A stretch of DNA of 33,312 nt from Thomasclavelia cocleata (GTDB taxonomy: Bacteria; Bacillota_I; Bacilli_A; Erysipelotrichales; Coprobacillaceae). The position numbers and the translations under genes were made by a program. The DNA is taken from positions 1 to 33,312 of the forward strand of contig NZ_FOIN01000029.1 in NCBI RefSeq assembly GCF_900102365.1, in the 5' to 3' direction. The notes beneath the pieces are model-generated. The model ran no database searches, was not told where the DNA came from, and saw only the letters and a list, made by a program, of their open reading frames with translations. Shown here piece after piece: positions 1 through 10,913 of this stretch; position 1 is the stretch's first letter; each line of letters starts with the position of its first letter.

Positions 1-357
1 TAGAAAAGAAGAAAATTGACATAAAAAAAATCCAATAACACTGATGATTACTGAATAATTTAGATTGTATAGATAAATTGTCTTCGAAACTCGGGTGATT
101 TTTTATTTGACTAGTAAGTTTAATATAGTACTTAGTTAAGGTTTATCTAAGAAAATTAGGCAGTGAGTACTAAGGTTTGATTAACAATTATAGAAATAAT
201 AACATTAAGTATAATTAATTAACTTAGGCAGTATGTGTTTTTTGATATAAATTGTATATTTTTACTATTGATTGTATGATTTTACTATAATAAATATATT
301 ATAATATATTTATAAATAAAATTTTTAATTTACATTGAATAATGAAGGAGGAAAAGT
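1..357. other. AT-rich intergenic leader upstream of the GH89 gene
   Basis: No open reading frame of convincing length was found here. The stretch holds a 9-base direct repeat TTAGGCAGT at 156-164 and 224-232, starts 68 bases apart, of unknown meaning. It also holds the candidate promoter at 272-300 and the AAGGAGG ribosome binding site at 345-351 for the gene starting at 358. No antiterminator or T-box motif like that at 28.5 kb was recognised. Confidence 0.6.
272..300 (+). promoter_or_regulatory. Candidate sigma-A promoter for the GH89 gene
   Basis: TTGTAT at 272-277 and TATATT at 295-300 are separated by 17 bases. Several other TATAAT-like hexamers overlap this AT-rich stretch (for example 286-291 and 300-305), so the exact -10 is uncertain. 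The predicted start of transcription would leave a leader of about 50 bases before the AUG. Confidence 0.4.
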
Positions 358-3300
358 ATGAAAAAATTATTAAAAGGGATTCTTGTTTTAGCAATCATCT
401 TATCAACTTTTGCTAGTGGTATTAATTATGCAAAAGCTGTAACAGATGATGAATTAGTATATCTGGTTAGCGAGGATGCTTATATCAGAAGTGGTAATAA
501 TGCAAATAAAAACTATAATTATGAAAATATTACCCAAGCTCATGGTGATCAGTATACTGGTAAGAACTATAAGGTAATAAACACAAAATATTATCCTGAT
601 GGTTCTAAGATTATGAGTGTAATGAAATTAAGATTGCCATCTCTTGAAGAAGTTACACAAAATGAGTTAGATACATATGAATTTGAATTTAACATTTTTA
701 AAAATCCAGATTACAATAAATCTGAACAAACATATCATTTTTATTATACTGATGAAGTTAATTGGAGTGAAACATCACTTACATGGAATAACAAACCATC
801 ATCAATTGGAACTGGTGATGTTTTATTTGACTTTACAATTCCCCAAGGTATGGAATATGAAAGTAAAAATGATGATGAAAAACGAATTCGTATTGATGTA
901 ACAGAAAAAATAAATTCATTAATACAACAAGGGGTTCCAACAATTACTGTTTATACTGATGGGATGTTAAGAGCTGACACTTCATTAATGATACATAGTA
1001 AAGAAAGTGGAGATGGTACACGTGGTGCTAAGTTAATTGCATCTAATAGTAATTATGATAGAAATAAGTTAGAACAGTTAATTGAAGAGTGTAATGCAAT
1101 TGAAAAAGGAAATTATAATCAAGCAAGTTATGATTCATTAAAAGATAGTTTAGATTATGCTAAGGATATATTGGCAAATGGTACAATAGATGAATTAAAA
1201 AATGCTTATGCTTCATTGCTTTTAGCAAAGGACAGTTTAATTGCTGAATATCCAGTACTGGAAGATGGTTTTATTAGAAGTGATAAAAAAACAACTGTAT
1301 ATAATTATGAAAATATTACACAGGCTCATGGATCGCAGTATGTAGGAAAAGATTATAAAGTTATTAATTCTAAATATTATCCTAATGGAAATGAAATTAT
1401 TGGAGTAATGAAATTTGCTTTACCATCGTTAGATGAAGTTACTAATAGTAATTTTGATACAATTAAATTAAACTTTAATATGTTTAAAAATCCTGGTTTT
1501 GAAAAAGGAAATCAAACATATCATTTCTATTATACTGATGAAGTTAATTGGAGTGAAACATCACTTACATGGAATAATCGTCCAGAATCAATTAAACATG
1601 ATAGCAGTAATCTTCTTGGTGATTTTGTAATTAATCAAGGAGAAGAATATGAAATAAAAAACGATCTTCAAAAAGCTGTTAGTATTGATATAAGTGAAAA
1701 AATAATTAAGCTAATTGAAGCAGGGACTAAGGAAATTACAGTATTTGTTTGTGCAGAAAATAAGTTAGATACATCAATCATGTTTCATAGCAAAGAAAGT
1801 GGAGATGGTACGCTTAAAGCTAAGATTAATGCATCATATAAAAATTATCGTGAACAATTAAAAAATTTAATAACACAATGTAAAGAACTTGATACAAGCA
1901 ATTATACAGAAGAAAGTCTAGCTCATTTAAATGAAGTGTTGAATGAAGTAGAAGAAGTATGCATTAGTGGAACTGCATTACAGACTCATGTGGCTTATGA
2001 TCAATTATTAAAAGCAAAAGAGGCTTTAGTATTAATGCAGGACCCTGAAGATGTTGGTAATATTGCATATCAAAAACCAACTAGAAGTAATTTATCAAAG
2101 ACTTTAAGTGATCAAGTAACTGATGGAGATACTTCTACATATTGGTCAGGTTTATTTTATCCATCATATGTAGACATTGATTTAATGGATACTTATGCTT
2201 TAACAAAATTAAAAATATATGTTCCTGAAGGAAAGAATTGCTGGTATACAATTTATGGAAGTAATGATGGTTCGACATTTAATCGTTTATATCAAAAACA
2301 CAATGATAGTTTAGCTACAACTGATGGAGATGAAATTATTTTTGATACACCACAATCTTATCGTATTGTTCGAGTGTACATAGAATATAATCAAGGAGAT
2401 GATAAAGCGTATTTAGCTGAAGTTAAGGCTTATGGAACTGTAATAAAATCAAATACAGATTCTTTAAAAACAGGAACATTAGAAGAGATTCTTGATGTAA
2501 CATCTTATGCTCAAAGTAAATATGCAGCTGTAATTACTAAAGAAGAAACGATTGAAAATGTTTATGGAATCATTGATCGTACTATTGGTAGTGAATATCG
2601 TGACTGGTTTAGTTTTGAACTTGTAGATGATGATAGTATAAATGACTGGTATGAAATTAGTGATAAAGAAGGTAAGATTCATATCAGAGGAAATGAAGGA
2701 TTGTCACTTACAACAGGATTGAATTATTATTATAAAAATTATTTAAATGTGCATATTTCAGAACAGACAATGCAAGTAAAAATGCCAAATGAATTAGTTA
2801 AGGTAAATAAAACAGTAAAAAACAATACACCTTATCAAGTTCGTTATGCTTATAATTATTGTACATTAAGTTATACTTTTGCTTTCTTTGGTGAAGAACA
2901 ATGGCAAAGAGAAAATGACTGGTTAGCACTAAATGGAGTAAATGTAGTTCTTGATCTTGCAGGTCAGGAAGCAACATGGATTAAATTTTTAATGAATTTT
3001 GGATATTCTTTTGATGATGCAAAAGACTGGTTAAGTGGACCTGCTTATTATGCGTGGCAGTTTATGGATAATATGGAATCGTTTGGAGGACCTGTTCCTG
3101 ATGGATATGTAAAAGATCGTTTAGAGTTAGCTAGATCGACACAAAGATGGAAGAATTCATTAGGGATGCAGACAATTTTACAAGGGTATGCAGGAATGGT
3201 ACCAACTAACTTCAGTGAATATCAGCCAGATGTAAAGATTATTAAACAAGGAAATTGGAATGGTTTTAGTAGACCAGATATGATTGCAACAGATTCTAAA

Positions 3301-6300
3301 GAATATGATGAATATGCAAAATTATTTTATGAAGCACAAGAGTTTGTTTATGGTGCGACTAGTGATTATTATGCTGTAGATCCATTCCATGAAGGGGGGA
3401 TTCGTCCAAGTGGTTTAGGAGATGCTACTATTGCAACTGAGGTACTTGAATCAATGCTTGATTATGATCAAGATGCTATTTGGGTAGTACAGGGATGGCA
3501 GAGTAATCCAACTAATGAATTATTAAAAGGAATGAAAGATAATCGAGAAGATCATGTATTAATTGTTGATTTGATCAAATATCCTATTTCAGATTGGACT
3601 AAATATGATCGTACAAGTTATGGTAGTACAAAATTAGATGCCAAAGAATTTAATGGTACTAGCTGGGCATGGGGATTGCTTGCAAATTTTGGTGGTAATC
3701 CTTCAATGCATGGACAAATGGAAGTCATGGTAAATGATATTATGGAAGCTAGAAAAAATTCTTCACATATGGTTGGTTTAGGTATCATATCTGAAGCTCA
3801 ATATGATAATCCAGTGATGTATGATTTAATTTTTGATTTAGCATGGGCGAGTGATGATTTTGATTTAAATACTTGGCTTAATAGTTATATTGAAAGAAGA
3901 TATGGTGGTACTTCTCAAAATGCTAAAATGGCTTGGCAAATTATGAAAGAGGCAAATTATGATCATGGTGTACGATATACAAATGAATTATTTGGAATGA
4001 AGTCTAAAGCACCACAAGATTATAAGGTACAAAATATCCCTTATGGTGGAGATAAATTAGAAAGTGCATTAAGATTGCTTATTAGAGATTTTGATAAGTT
4101 TAAAGATAGTGAATGTTATTTATATGACTTGAGTGAAATCATGCGCCAACAAGTAAGTAATTATGCAGTATTGAAATATAATGATGTTTTATCAGCTAAA
4201 AATTCTGATGATTTAGAAGCGTTTAAGAAATATAAAGAGGAATTTTTAAAAGCGTTTGAAATTTTAAATGAAGTAGAATCAACCCAAAAAGAACAATTAG
4301 GTGGTGAATGGATTGGCAAAGCCCAAGATATTGCTTCAAATTATGATGATTTTGCAATGGATTCATTTACAATGAATGCTAAAGCTTTAATTACTTCTTG
4401 GGGTTCAAGATCAGGGCATCGTAGTTTAAAAGATTATGGATGGCGTAATTATGAAGGTATTTTTAAAGATATTTATACTAATATTTGGCAAGATTATTTA
4501 AATCGTGTAGAAGATAATATGGAAAAAGGAACACCATTAAATAATATAGATAAAAATGGTTATTTTGATTTATATTGGAAATGGAATATGGCAAATCAAG
4601 AATATACAAGAGATGCTAAAGATTCTCCAGAAGAAGTTTATGACATATTAAATAAAGTATTAGAAAATTGTACAATTAGTGGTGACATTGATGCTAATAT
4701 TGGAAATGTTGCAATTGAAGGAATTGTAAAAGATAGCAATGTTATTAAAGCTAAAGCTGGTGCTATTAATGATGGTGATGTATCTACAGTGTATATTGCC
4801 AAAGCTAAAGGTGAAAAAGCTCCAGAAATTATTTTAGATTTAATTGGAATATTCCAGTTAAGTGAAATTGATGTTATTATGAGTGATAGTAATACATATG
4901 ATGTATGGGTTAGTGAAGATGGAACTAATTGGGATAAAGTAGGTCAAGGCTTAGATAAAGAAACAAAATTTGATGTTCAAGGTAGTATTCGTTATATTAA
5001 AGTTGTTGGTATAAATAATGAAATGGCGTTAAGTATTAGTGAAATTCGTGCTTATGGAGAGAGAGTTTTACCGACATTGGATCAATTAAAAGGTCTTGTA
5101 AGATTTGGAAATGATATAAATACAAGTGGTAATGAACAAAGTAAGATTTCATATTTTGAAAATACATTAAAAGTAGCTGTAGAAGCGATAAATAATGTGG
5201 CTGCTCCAGATGAAATTAATACTGTATATTGGAATTTATATGATGCAATAATTGATTTAAATTTAAGTGGGGTATTTAATTTAGCGGTAAATAAAACCGT
5301 AACAGCGCATAATGATCCAAGTGGAAATTCTAAACGTTTAGTTGATAATAACTTATCAAGTTCATGGGATGCAGGTCGTTTAAGTTTAACAGGTGTGCCA
5401 TATGAAGATAAAATTACTCCAGCCTGGGCTATTGTTGATTTAGGTCAAGAGTATCAAATTAATAAAATAGAAATTAGTTTTGGCAGCAATGTTTGGCATC
5501 ATTATACAGTTTATGGAAGTATTGATGGTAAAGAATGGTTTGAAATAGGAGCTAAAGCTACTAATAATTTACCAAATGATGGTGAAGATATTTATGAATT
5601 AGAAAATATTTTTGCTCATTATATTAAATTAGAAATTACTAATGTTCAATTAGAAAGTTCAGGAAAAAGAACTCCAGTAAAAGTTAATGAATTAATTGTC
5701 ATGGGTCAAGTAAAAGAACCATTAGATACAGAAAAGCTACAACAATTAGTTAATATAGCTAAAGATATAAATCTAGAAGAATATCAAGACGGGCAAACAA
5801 AAGATACATTTGTTGAAGCATATACAAAAGCCTGCAAATTATTAAGTGAAGCAGTAACTCAAGATGAAATTGATACTGCAGTTACTAATCTTCAAAATGC
5901 CATTGATAATCTTGTTGTTAAAGAAAATGTAAACAAAGCAGGATTAAAGATTGCTATTGATATGGCGGAAAGTGCAAGCTTAGAAAATATAGTACCAGTA
6001 GTAGTAGAAGAATTTAATGCAGCATTACAAAATGCTCAAACAGTTTATGCTAATGCTAGTGCTACCCAAGCTGATGTAGATAATGCATTTACTAGATTAG
6101 CAAATGTAATGCATATGTTGGAATTCTTCAAGGGTGATAAAACAGCATTACAAAAGATGGTAGATCAAATAGCAAACTTAACAGCAAGTGAATATATAGA
6201 ATCTACATGGAATGCAATGACACCAGTATTAGAAAAAGCAGAAGGTGTATTAAGTAACGAAAATGCAATGCAGGAAGAAGTAGATGAAGTATATAGTGAA

Positions 6301-6684
6301 TTAGTAAAAGCATTTGTAAACTTAAGATTAAAACCAAATAAAGATTTATTAAGTGGTTTAATCAAGAAGGCAAATGGACTAAACAGAGCAAACTATTCTG
6401 AAGCATCATTAAAGGTGGTAGATGTTGAAGTAGAGAAGGCAAATGTAGTATTAAATAATCCAGAAGCAACAAAAGAAGAAGTAGAAACTGCAGTGTCAGC
6501 TCTAACAAAAGCAATGGCTGGATTAATAGCTAACCCAGTAAATACTAATGTATCTGAAGTAAAACCAGGAGATACAATTGCAATTAAGACTGGTGATGAT
6601 AGTATAATTGGGATAACTTCTGGGTTAATGATGATAAGTTTAATTGCTTTAATATTTATAAGTAAAAAAGCTTACAAAGAATAA
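358..6684 (+). CDS. Secreted multimodular GH89 alpha-N-acetylglucosaminidase with DNRLRE, CBM32 and FIVAR-like modules
   Basis: This 2108-residue protein should cleave terminal alpha-linked N-acetylglucosamine from host glycans such as gastric-type mucin O-glycans (family knowledge of GH89/NAGLU). It begins with a signal peptide (about 1-27). Two DNRLRE/CBM96-like modules follow (about 30-230 and 300-490), each containing NWSETSLTWNN and each followed by a helical segment. A discoidin/CBM32-like module lies at about 562-698. The NAGLU N-terminal, TIM-barrel and C-terminal helical domains span about 705-1438, with NGVNVVLDLAGQEA and GYAGMVPTNF as family hallmarks. By analogy with CpGH89 and human NAGLU, E1012 (DPFHEGG) and E1146 (GIISEAQ) are the catalytic acids. 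Two more discoidin-like modules (about 1441-1567 and 1640-1785) and four FIVAR-like helical repeats (about 1790-2060) follow. The end reads IKTGDD, a hydrophobic segment and KKAYKE, like a variant sortase signal. AAGGAGG lies 6 bases before the ATG. The gene is monocistronic and closed by a strong terminator. Confidence 0.93.
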   Translation: MKKLLKGILVLAIILSTFASGINYAKAVTDDELVYLVSEDAYIRSGNNANKNYNYENITQAHGDQYTGKNYKVINTKYYPDGSKIMSVMKLRLPSLEEVTQNELDTYEFEFNIFKNPDYNKSEQTYHFYYTDEVNWSETSLTWNNKPSSIGTGDVLFDFTIPQGMEYESKNDDEKRIRIDVTEKINSLIQQGVPTITVYTDGMLRADTSLMIHSKESGDGTRGAKLIASNSNYDRNKLEQLIEECNAIEKGNYNQASYDSLKDSLDYAKDILANGTIDELKNAYASLLLAKDSLIAEYPVLEDGFIRSDKKTTVYNYENITQAHGSQYVGKDYKVINSKYYPNGNEIIGVMKFALPSLDEVTNSNFDTIKLNFNMFKNPGFEKGNQTYHFYYTDEVNWSETSLTWNNRPESIKHDSSNLLGDFVINQGEEYEIKNDLQKAVSIDISEKIIKLIEAGTKEITVFVCAENKLDTSIMFHSKESGDGTLKAKINASYKNYREQLKNLITQCKELDTSNYTEESLAHLNEVLNEVEEVCISGTALQTHVAYDQLLKAKEALVLMQDPEDVGNIAYQKPTRSNLSKTLSDQVTDGDTSTYWSGLFYPSYVDIDLMDTYALTKLKIYVPEGKNCWYTIYGSNDGSTFNRLYQKHNDSLATTDGDEIIFDTPQSYRIVRVYIEYNQGDDKAYLAEVKAYGTVIKSNTDSLKTGTLEEILDVTSYAQSKYAAVITKEETIENVYGIIDRTIGSEYRDWFSFELVDDDSINDWYEISDKEGKIHIRGNEGLSLTTGLNYYYKNYLNVHISEQTMQVKMPNELVKVNKTVKNNTPYQVRYAYNYCTLSYTFAFFGEEQWQRENDWLALNGVNVVLDLAGQEATWIKFLMNFGYSFDDAKDWLSGPAYYAWQFMDNMESFGGPVPDGYVKDRLELARSTQRWKNSLGMQTILQGYAGMVPTNFSEYQPDVKIIKQGNWNGFSRPDMIATDSKEYDEYAKLFYEAQEFVYGATSDYYAVDPFHEGGIRPSGLGDATIATEVLESMLDYDQDAIWVVQGWQSNPTNELLKGMKDNREDHVLIVDLIKYPISDWTKYDRTSYGSTKLDAKEFNGTSWAWGLLANFGGNPSMHGQMEVMVNDIMEARKNSSHMVGLGIISEAQYDNPVMYDLIFDLAWASDDFDLNTWLNSYIERRYGGTSQNAKMAWQIMKEANYDHGVRYTNELFGMKSKAPQDYKVQNIPYGGDKLESALRLLIRDFDKFKDSECYLYDLSEIMRQQVSNYAVLKYNDVLSAKNSDDLEAFKKYKEEFLKAFEILNEVESTQKEQLGGEWIGKAQDIASNYDDFAMDSFTMNAKALITSWGSRSGHRSLKDYGWRNYEGIFKDIYTNIWQDYLNRVEDNMEKGTPLNNIDKNGYFDLYWKWNMANQEYTRDAKDSPEEVYDILNKVLENCTISGDIDANIGNVAIEGIVKDSNVIKAKAGAINDGDVSTVYIAKAKGEKAPEIILDLIGIFQLSEIDVIMSDSNTYDVWVSEDGTNWDKVGQGLDKETKFDVQGSIRYIKVVGINNEMALSISEIRAYGERVLPTLDQLKGLVRFGNDINTSGNEQSKISYFENTLKVAVEAINNVAAPDEINTVYWNLYDAIIDLNLSGVFNLAVNKTVTAHNDPSGNSKRLVDNNLSSSWDAGRLSLTGVPYEDKITPAWAIVDLGQEYQINKIEISFGSNVWHHYTVYGSIDGKEWFEIGAKATNNLPNDGEDIYELENIFAHYIKLEITNVQLESSGKRTPVKVNELIVMGQVKEPLDTEKLQQLVNIAKDINLEEYQDGQTKDTFVEAYTKACKLLSEAVTQDEIDTAVTNLQNAIDNLVVKENVNKAGLKIAIDMAESASLENIVPVVVEEFNAALQNAQTVYANASATQADVDNAFTRLANVMHMLEFFKGDKTALQKMVDQIANLTASEYIESTWNAMTPVLEKAEGVLSNENAMQEEVDEVYSELVKAFVNLRLKPNKDLLSGLIKKANGLNRANYSEASLKVVDVEVEKANVVLNNPEATKEEVETAVSALTKAMAGLIANPVNTNVSEVKPGDTIAIKTGDDSIIGITSGLMMISLIALIFISKKAYKE

Positions 6685-6688
6685 ATTA

Positions 6689-6727
6689 CTAAAAAAACTT
6701 TGATGATAAAATTCAAAGTTTTTTTAG
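6689..6727 (+). terminator. Intrinsic terminator after the GH89 gene
   Basis: A perfect 15-bp stem (6689-6703 with 6713-6727) encloses a 9-base loop. The A-run on the left arm and T-run on the right make it potentially bidirectional. It starts five bases after the stop codon. Confidence 0.85.
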
Positions 6728-7226
6728 TGTGAAAATTATAATCCTTTATGGAAGTGGTGGAGAATTAGTGAAATATTTTGATTAGATTTTATTGTTAAGT
6801 TTTATAAAGCTGATGATTAGTTGATAATGAGTAGTGATATAATAATTTTTAGTAGTATATTTTATGTTGTGATATTAAATAAATCATTAAAGTTATGAAT
6901 AGGTTCATATTAAAAAGAGTTGTTAGATATAGTTTTTGGGCAGAAATAAATTTTATTGAAGAGGATTATATGTTTGAATATGGTAAAGAGATATAATGTA
7001 TTTTAAGAGAAACAAATTGATAATTAATTTTGTTAGGAATTGTTTGATTAATTAGTATAGTTAAAGTGTTAAGGTGTTTTTAGGTAACAGTTGACTGTTT
7101 TTGATTAAATGATATATATTGAAAAATATTAAGATTATTGTGTTAATATAAACTTTAGACAATCTTTTTTACAAAATTTATTATATAAATATGCTATTAA
7201 TTAAAATATTATTTGGGAGGTATTAA
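6728..7226. other. Intergenic region before the aldehyde dehydrogenase gene
   Basis: About 500 bases of AT-rich sequence. A 33-codon ATG-initiated frame at 6895-6996 has no ribosome binding site and was not called. The only functional signals I can support are the candidate promoter at 7091-7118 and the GGGAGG ribosome binding site at 7215-7220. Confidence 0.5.
7091..7118 (+). promoter_or_regulatory. Candidate sigma-A promoter for the aldehyde dehydrogenase gene
   Basis: TTGACT (7091-7096) is followed after 16 bases by TATATA (7113-7118); TATATT at 7115-7120 with an 18-base spacer is an alternative. This would give a leader of roughly 100 bases. Confidence 0.45.
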
Positions 7227-8579
7227 ATGGAAGATATTGATAAAATTGTTTTATATCAGCGTAATTATTTTAAAACAATGAAAACGCAAGATTATAATTT
7301 TAGAAAGCATCAATTGGAAATACTTTATCAAAAGATAAAGTATTATCAAAAAGAAATTGAACAGGCTCTATACTCAGACTTAAAAAAACCTGTTTTTGAG
7401 GCATATTCAACTGAGATTGGTTTTGTTTTAAATAGTATTCGTTTTATACAAAAAAATTTGAAAAAATGGATGAAACCACATAAAAAATTATCACCATATT
7501 ATTTATTTGGATCATATGATACTGTTACTTATCGACCTTTAGGGATAAGTTTGATTATAGGACCCTTTAACTATCCTTTTCAACTTGTTATGGAACCTTT
7601 GATTGGTGCAATTGCTTCAGGTAATTGTGCAATTGTTAAACCATCTGAAAATGCACCATCAACAGCAAAAATAATAAAATTGATTATTGATGAAACATTT
7701 GCTTCTGAATATATTTATTGTATTTTAGGGGATTCAATCATAACTGCTTCCTTAACACATAGTTCAGTTGATCATATATTTTTTACTGGAAGTATAGAAG
7801 TTGGTAAAAAAGTGATGATGGCAGCTAGTGAACAATTGATACCAGTAACATTAGAGCTAGGGGGTAAAAGTCCTGCAATCATAGATGATAGTGCAGTTTT
7901 AAAGGATGCAGTAGAAAAAATTGCGTGGGGTAAAATTTTAAATGCTGGACAAACATGTATTGCTCCAGATTACTTGATAATTGCTGAAAATTTGAAAGAT
8001 GAATTTATAAAATTATGGAAAGTCACTATTGAAAAATTTTTATGTAAAGATGATTATGGGAGGATTGTTAATGAGAAGCATTTTAATCGTTTAATTAAAT
8101 ATTTAAATGAAGAACAGATATATGCTGGTGGTAATTATAATAAAGATGATTTATGGATTCAACCTACATTAGTTAATGGTGATAAGAGTAATTATATGGT
8201 GGAAGAAATATTTGGACCTATATTACCGATAGTTACATATAATAATCGTGATGAAGTTGTAGATATTATAGAAAAACATCCATTTCCTTTAGCTATGTAT
8301 ATTTTTTCTAATGATAAACATTATATTAATTTTCTAACAAAAAGATTATCTTTTGGAGGCGCTTGTATTAATGATTGTATAAGTCACTTAATATCTTCTA
8401 AAGTACCATTTGGTGGAATACGCTATTCTGGAATAGGTCGATATCATGGAAAAGATAGTTTCATTGCTTTTAGTCATAAACAAACAATTCATCATCGAGT
8501 TATAAAAAGGGATATTATTTCATTATATCCACCATATTCTAAATATATATATAAGTTAGTAAAAAAGGTTTTAAGGTAA
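7227..8579 (+). CDS. NAD(P)-dependent aldehyde dehydrogenase, ALDH3 type
   Basis: At 450 residues this has the compact length of the class-3 aldehyde dehydrogenases, which oxidise fatty or aromatic aldehydes to acids. The cofactor-binding FTGSIEVGK, the VTLELGGKSP motif with catalytic Glu210, and the NAGQTCIAP motif with nucleophile Cys244 are all present. Their positions match the Glu209/Cys243 spacing known for mammalian ALDH3A1. The GPFNYPFQL segment is also typical. The C-terminus ends in a basic, hydrophobic tail (YPPYSKYIYKLVKKVLR) resembling the membrane-associating tails of this subfamily. A GGGAGG site precedes the ATG by 6 bases. No pathway partner is adjacent, so the substrate is unknown. 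Confidence 0.92.
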   Translation: MEDIDKIVLYQRNYFKTMKTQDYNFRKHQLEILYQKIKYYQKEIEQALYSDLKKPVFEAYSTEIGFVLNSIRFIQKNLKKWMKPHKKLSPYYLFGSYDTVTYRPLGISLIIGPFNYPFQLVMEPLIGAIASGNCAIVKPSENAPSTAKIIKLIIDETFASEYIYCILGDSIITASLTHSSVDHIFFTGSIEVGKKVMMAASEQLIPVTLELGGKSPAIIDDSAVLKDAVEKIAWGKILNAGQTCIAPDYLIIAENLKDEFIKLWKVTIEKFLCKDDYGRIVNEKHFNRLIKYLNEEQIYAGGNYNKDDLWIQPTLVNGDKSNYMVEEIFGPILPIVTYNNRDEVVDIIEKHPFPLAMYIFSNDKHYINFLTKRLSFGGACINDCISHLISSKVPFGGIRYSGIGRYHGKDSFIAFSHKQTIHHRVIKRDIISLYPPYSKYIYKLVKKVLR

Positions 8580-8654
8580 ATGTTTTAAAGTATTGAATTT
8601 ATTTTATTGAGTATTATTTAATTTGTTAGAGCATATATTTAGATAGGTGATTTT

Positions 8655-9374
8655 GTGAAAAGAACATATCTAATAATTGCGATAACGGTTGCTGTATATG
8701 TATGTACAAAATGTTTTTATTCAAATGGTATGGTAGCTGTTAGTAAAGAATTAACTTTAAAGGATGTATCTGTGGTGATTGATCCAGGACATGGTGGGCT
8801 TGATAATGGTGCTAGTGTTGGAAAAATATATGAATCTGAATTGAATTTAAAAATCTCATTTGCATTGAAGGATGAATTAGAAAGTCGTGGTGCTAAAGTA
8901 TACATGACTCGTGAAGATGAACAAGATATGACTAAACGTAATCATCATTATTCTAAGCAAGATGATATGTATCTAAGAGTTAAAAAAATTGATTCTTATA
9001 AGAGTGATTATTTAATGAGTATTCATTTAAACTCTGCACCAGCTTCAAGTGCTTGGGGATCTCAAGTTTTTTATTATAAAAATAGTGATAAAGGTAAGCG
9101 GTTAGCAGAAGAGATTCAATCTACAATGAAAGAGATAACGGGAAGTCCAAAAAGAATATCAGGTTCAAGTTTTCGGGTGTTAAGAGCAACACAAACGGTT
9201 GGAGTGTTGATTGAATGTGGGTTTATTTCAAATGCAAATGAGAGAGGTCAGCTTCAAAGTAGCAAATATCATCAAAAACTAGCAGTAAAGATTTGTGATG
9301 GTTTAGAAAATTATCGAGAAAAATATCCCGAAGATACTATAAAAAAAGAGGATTTTGAAAAAATTTTAAATTAA
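8655..9374 (+). CDS. cwlD: CwlD-like N-acetylmuramoyl-L-alanine amidase (Amidase_3)
   Basis: This 239-residue zinc amidase should cleave the N-acetylmuramoyl-L-alanine bond. In spore formers CwlD does this as a step in making the muramic-delta-lactam of spore cortex, which is needed for germination (family knowledge). An N-terminal hydrophobic segment (about 4-22) would anchor or export it. The zinc ligands are visible as His46 (IDPGHGG), Glu60 (YESELNL) and His124 (SIHLN), and the catalytic Glu187 lies in LIECGF. Length and the WGSQVFYY region match CwlD better than the longer CwlC or LytC types. The start is GTG, supported by AGGTGA at 8645-8650. It lies 75 bases after the aldehyde dehydrogenase and is closed by a large hairpin. 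The assignment to CwlD rather than another short Amidase_3 is likely but not proven. Confidence 0.8.
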   Translation: MKRTYLIIAITVAVYVCTKCFYSNGMVAVSKELTLKDVSVVIDPGHGGLDNGASVGKIYESELNLKISFALKDELESRGAKVYMTREDEQDMTKRNHHYSKQDDMYLRVKKIDSYKSDYLMSIHLNSAPASSAWGSQVFYYKNSDKGKRLAEEIQSTMKEITGSPKRISGSSFRVLRATQTVGVLIECGFISNANERGQLQSSKYHQKLAVKICDGLENYREKYPEDTIKKEDFEKILN

Positions 9375-9432
9375 TAGTATAATTGAATGAAAGTAGTGAC
9401 TATAATGAAATGAACTAGTTACTCCTATAAAT

Positions 9433-9496
9433 AAAAAAGACAATGTTTCAGTTAATATGATCTCGTTAAACATAACTGATAGATATTGTCTTTTTT
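9433..9496 (+). terminator. Bidirectional intrinsic terminator after the amidase gene
   Basis: The outer stem AAAAAAGACAAT/ATTGTCTTTTTT (9433-9444 with 9485-9496) and inner stem TCAGTTA/TAACTGA (9448-9454 with 9473-9479) form one long hairpin flanked by A- and T-runs. The inner arms are shared with the terminator at 15313-15361. Confidence 0.8.
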
Positions 9497-10873
<1,377 letters not shown>

Positions 10874-10879
10874 TGAGAA

Positions 10880-10913
10880 AAGCTATATTAGGTTATAACT
10901 AATATAGTTTTTT
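10880..10913 (+). terminator. Intrinsic terminator after the collagen-like gene
   Basis: A 9-bp stem CTATATTAG/CTAATATAG (10883-10891 with 10899-10907) is followed by six Ts. An A-run on the left could let it also serve the convergent gene ending at 10913. Confidence 0.75.

Noticed and set aside
6895-6996. 33-codon frame (MNRFILKRVV...)
   Set aside because: No ribosome binding site and no recognisable similarity.
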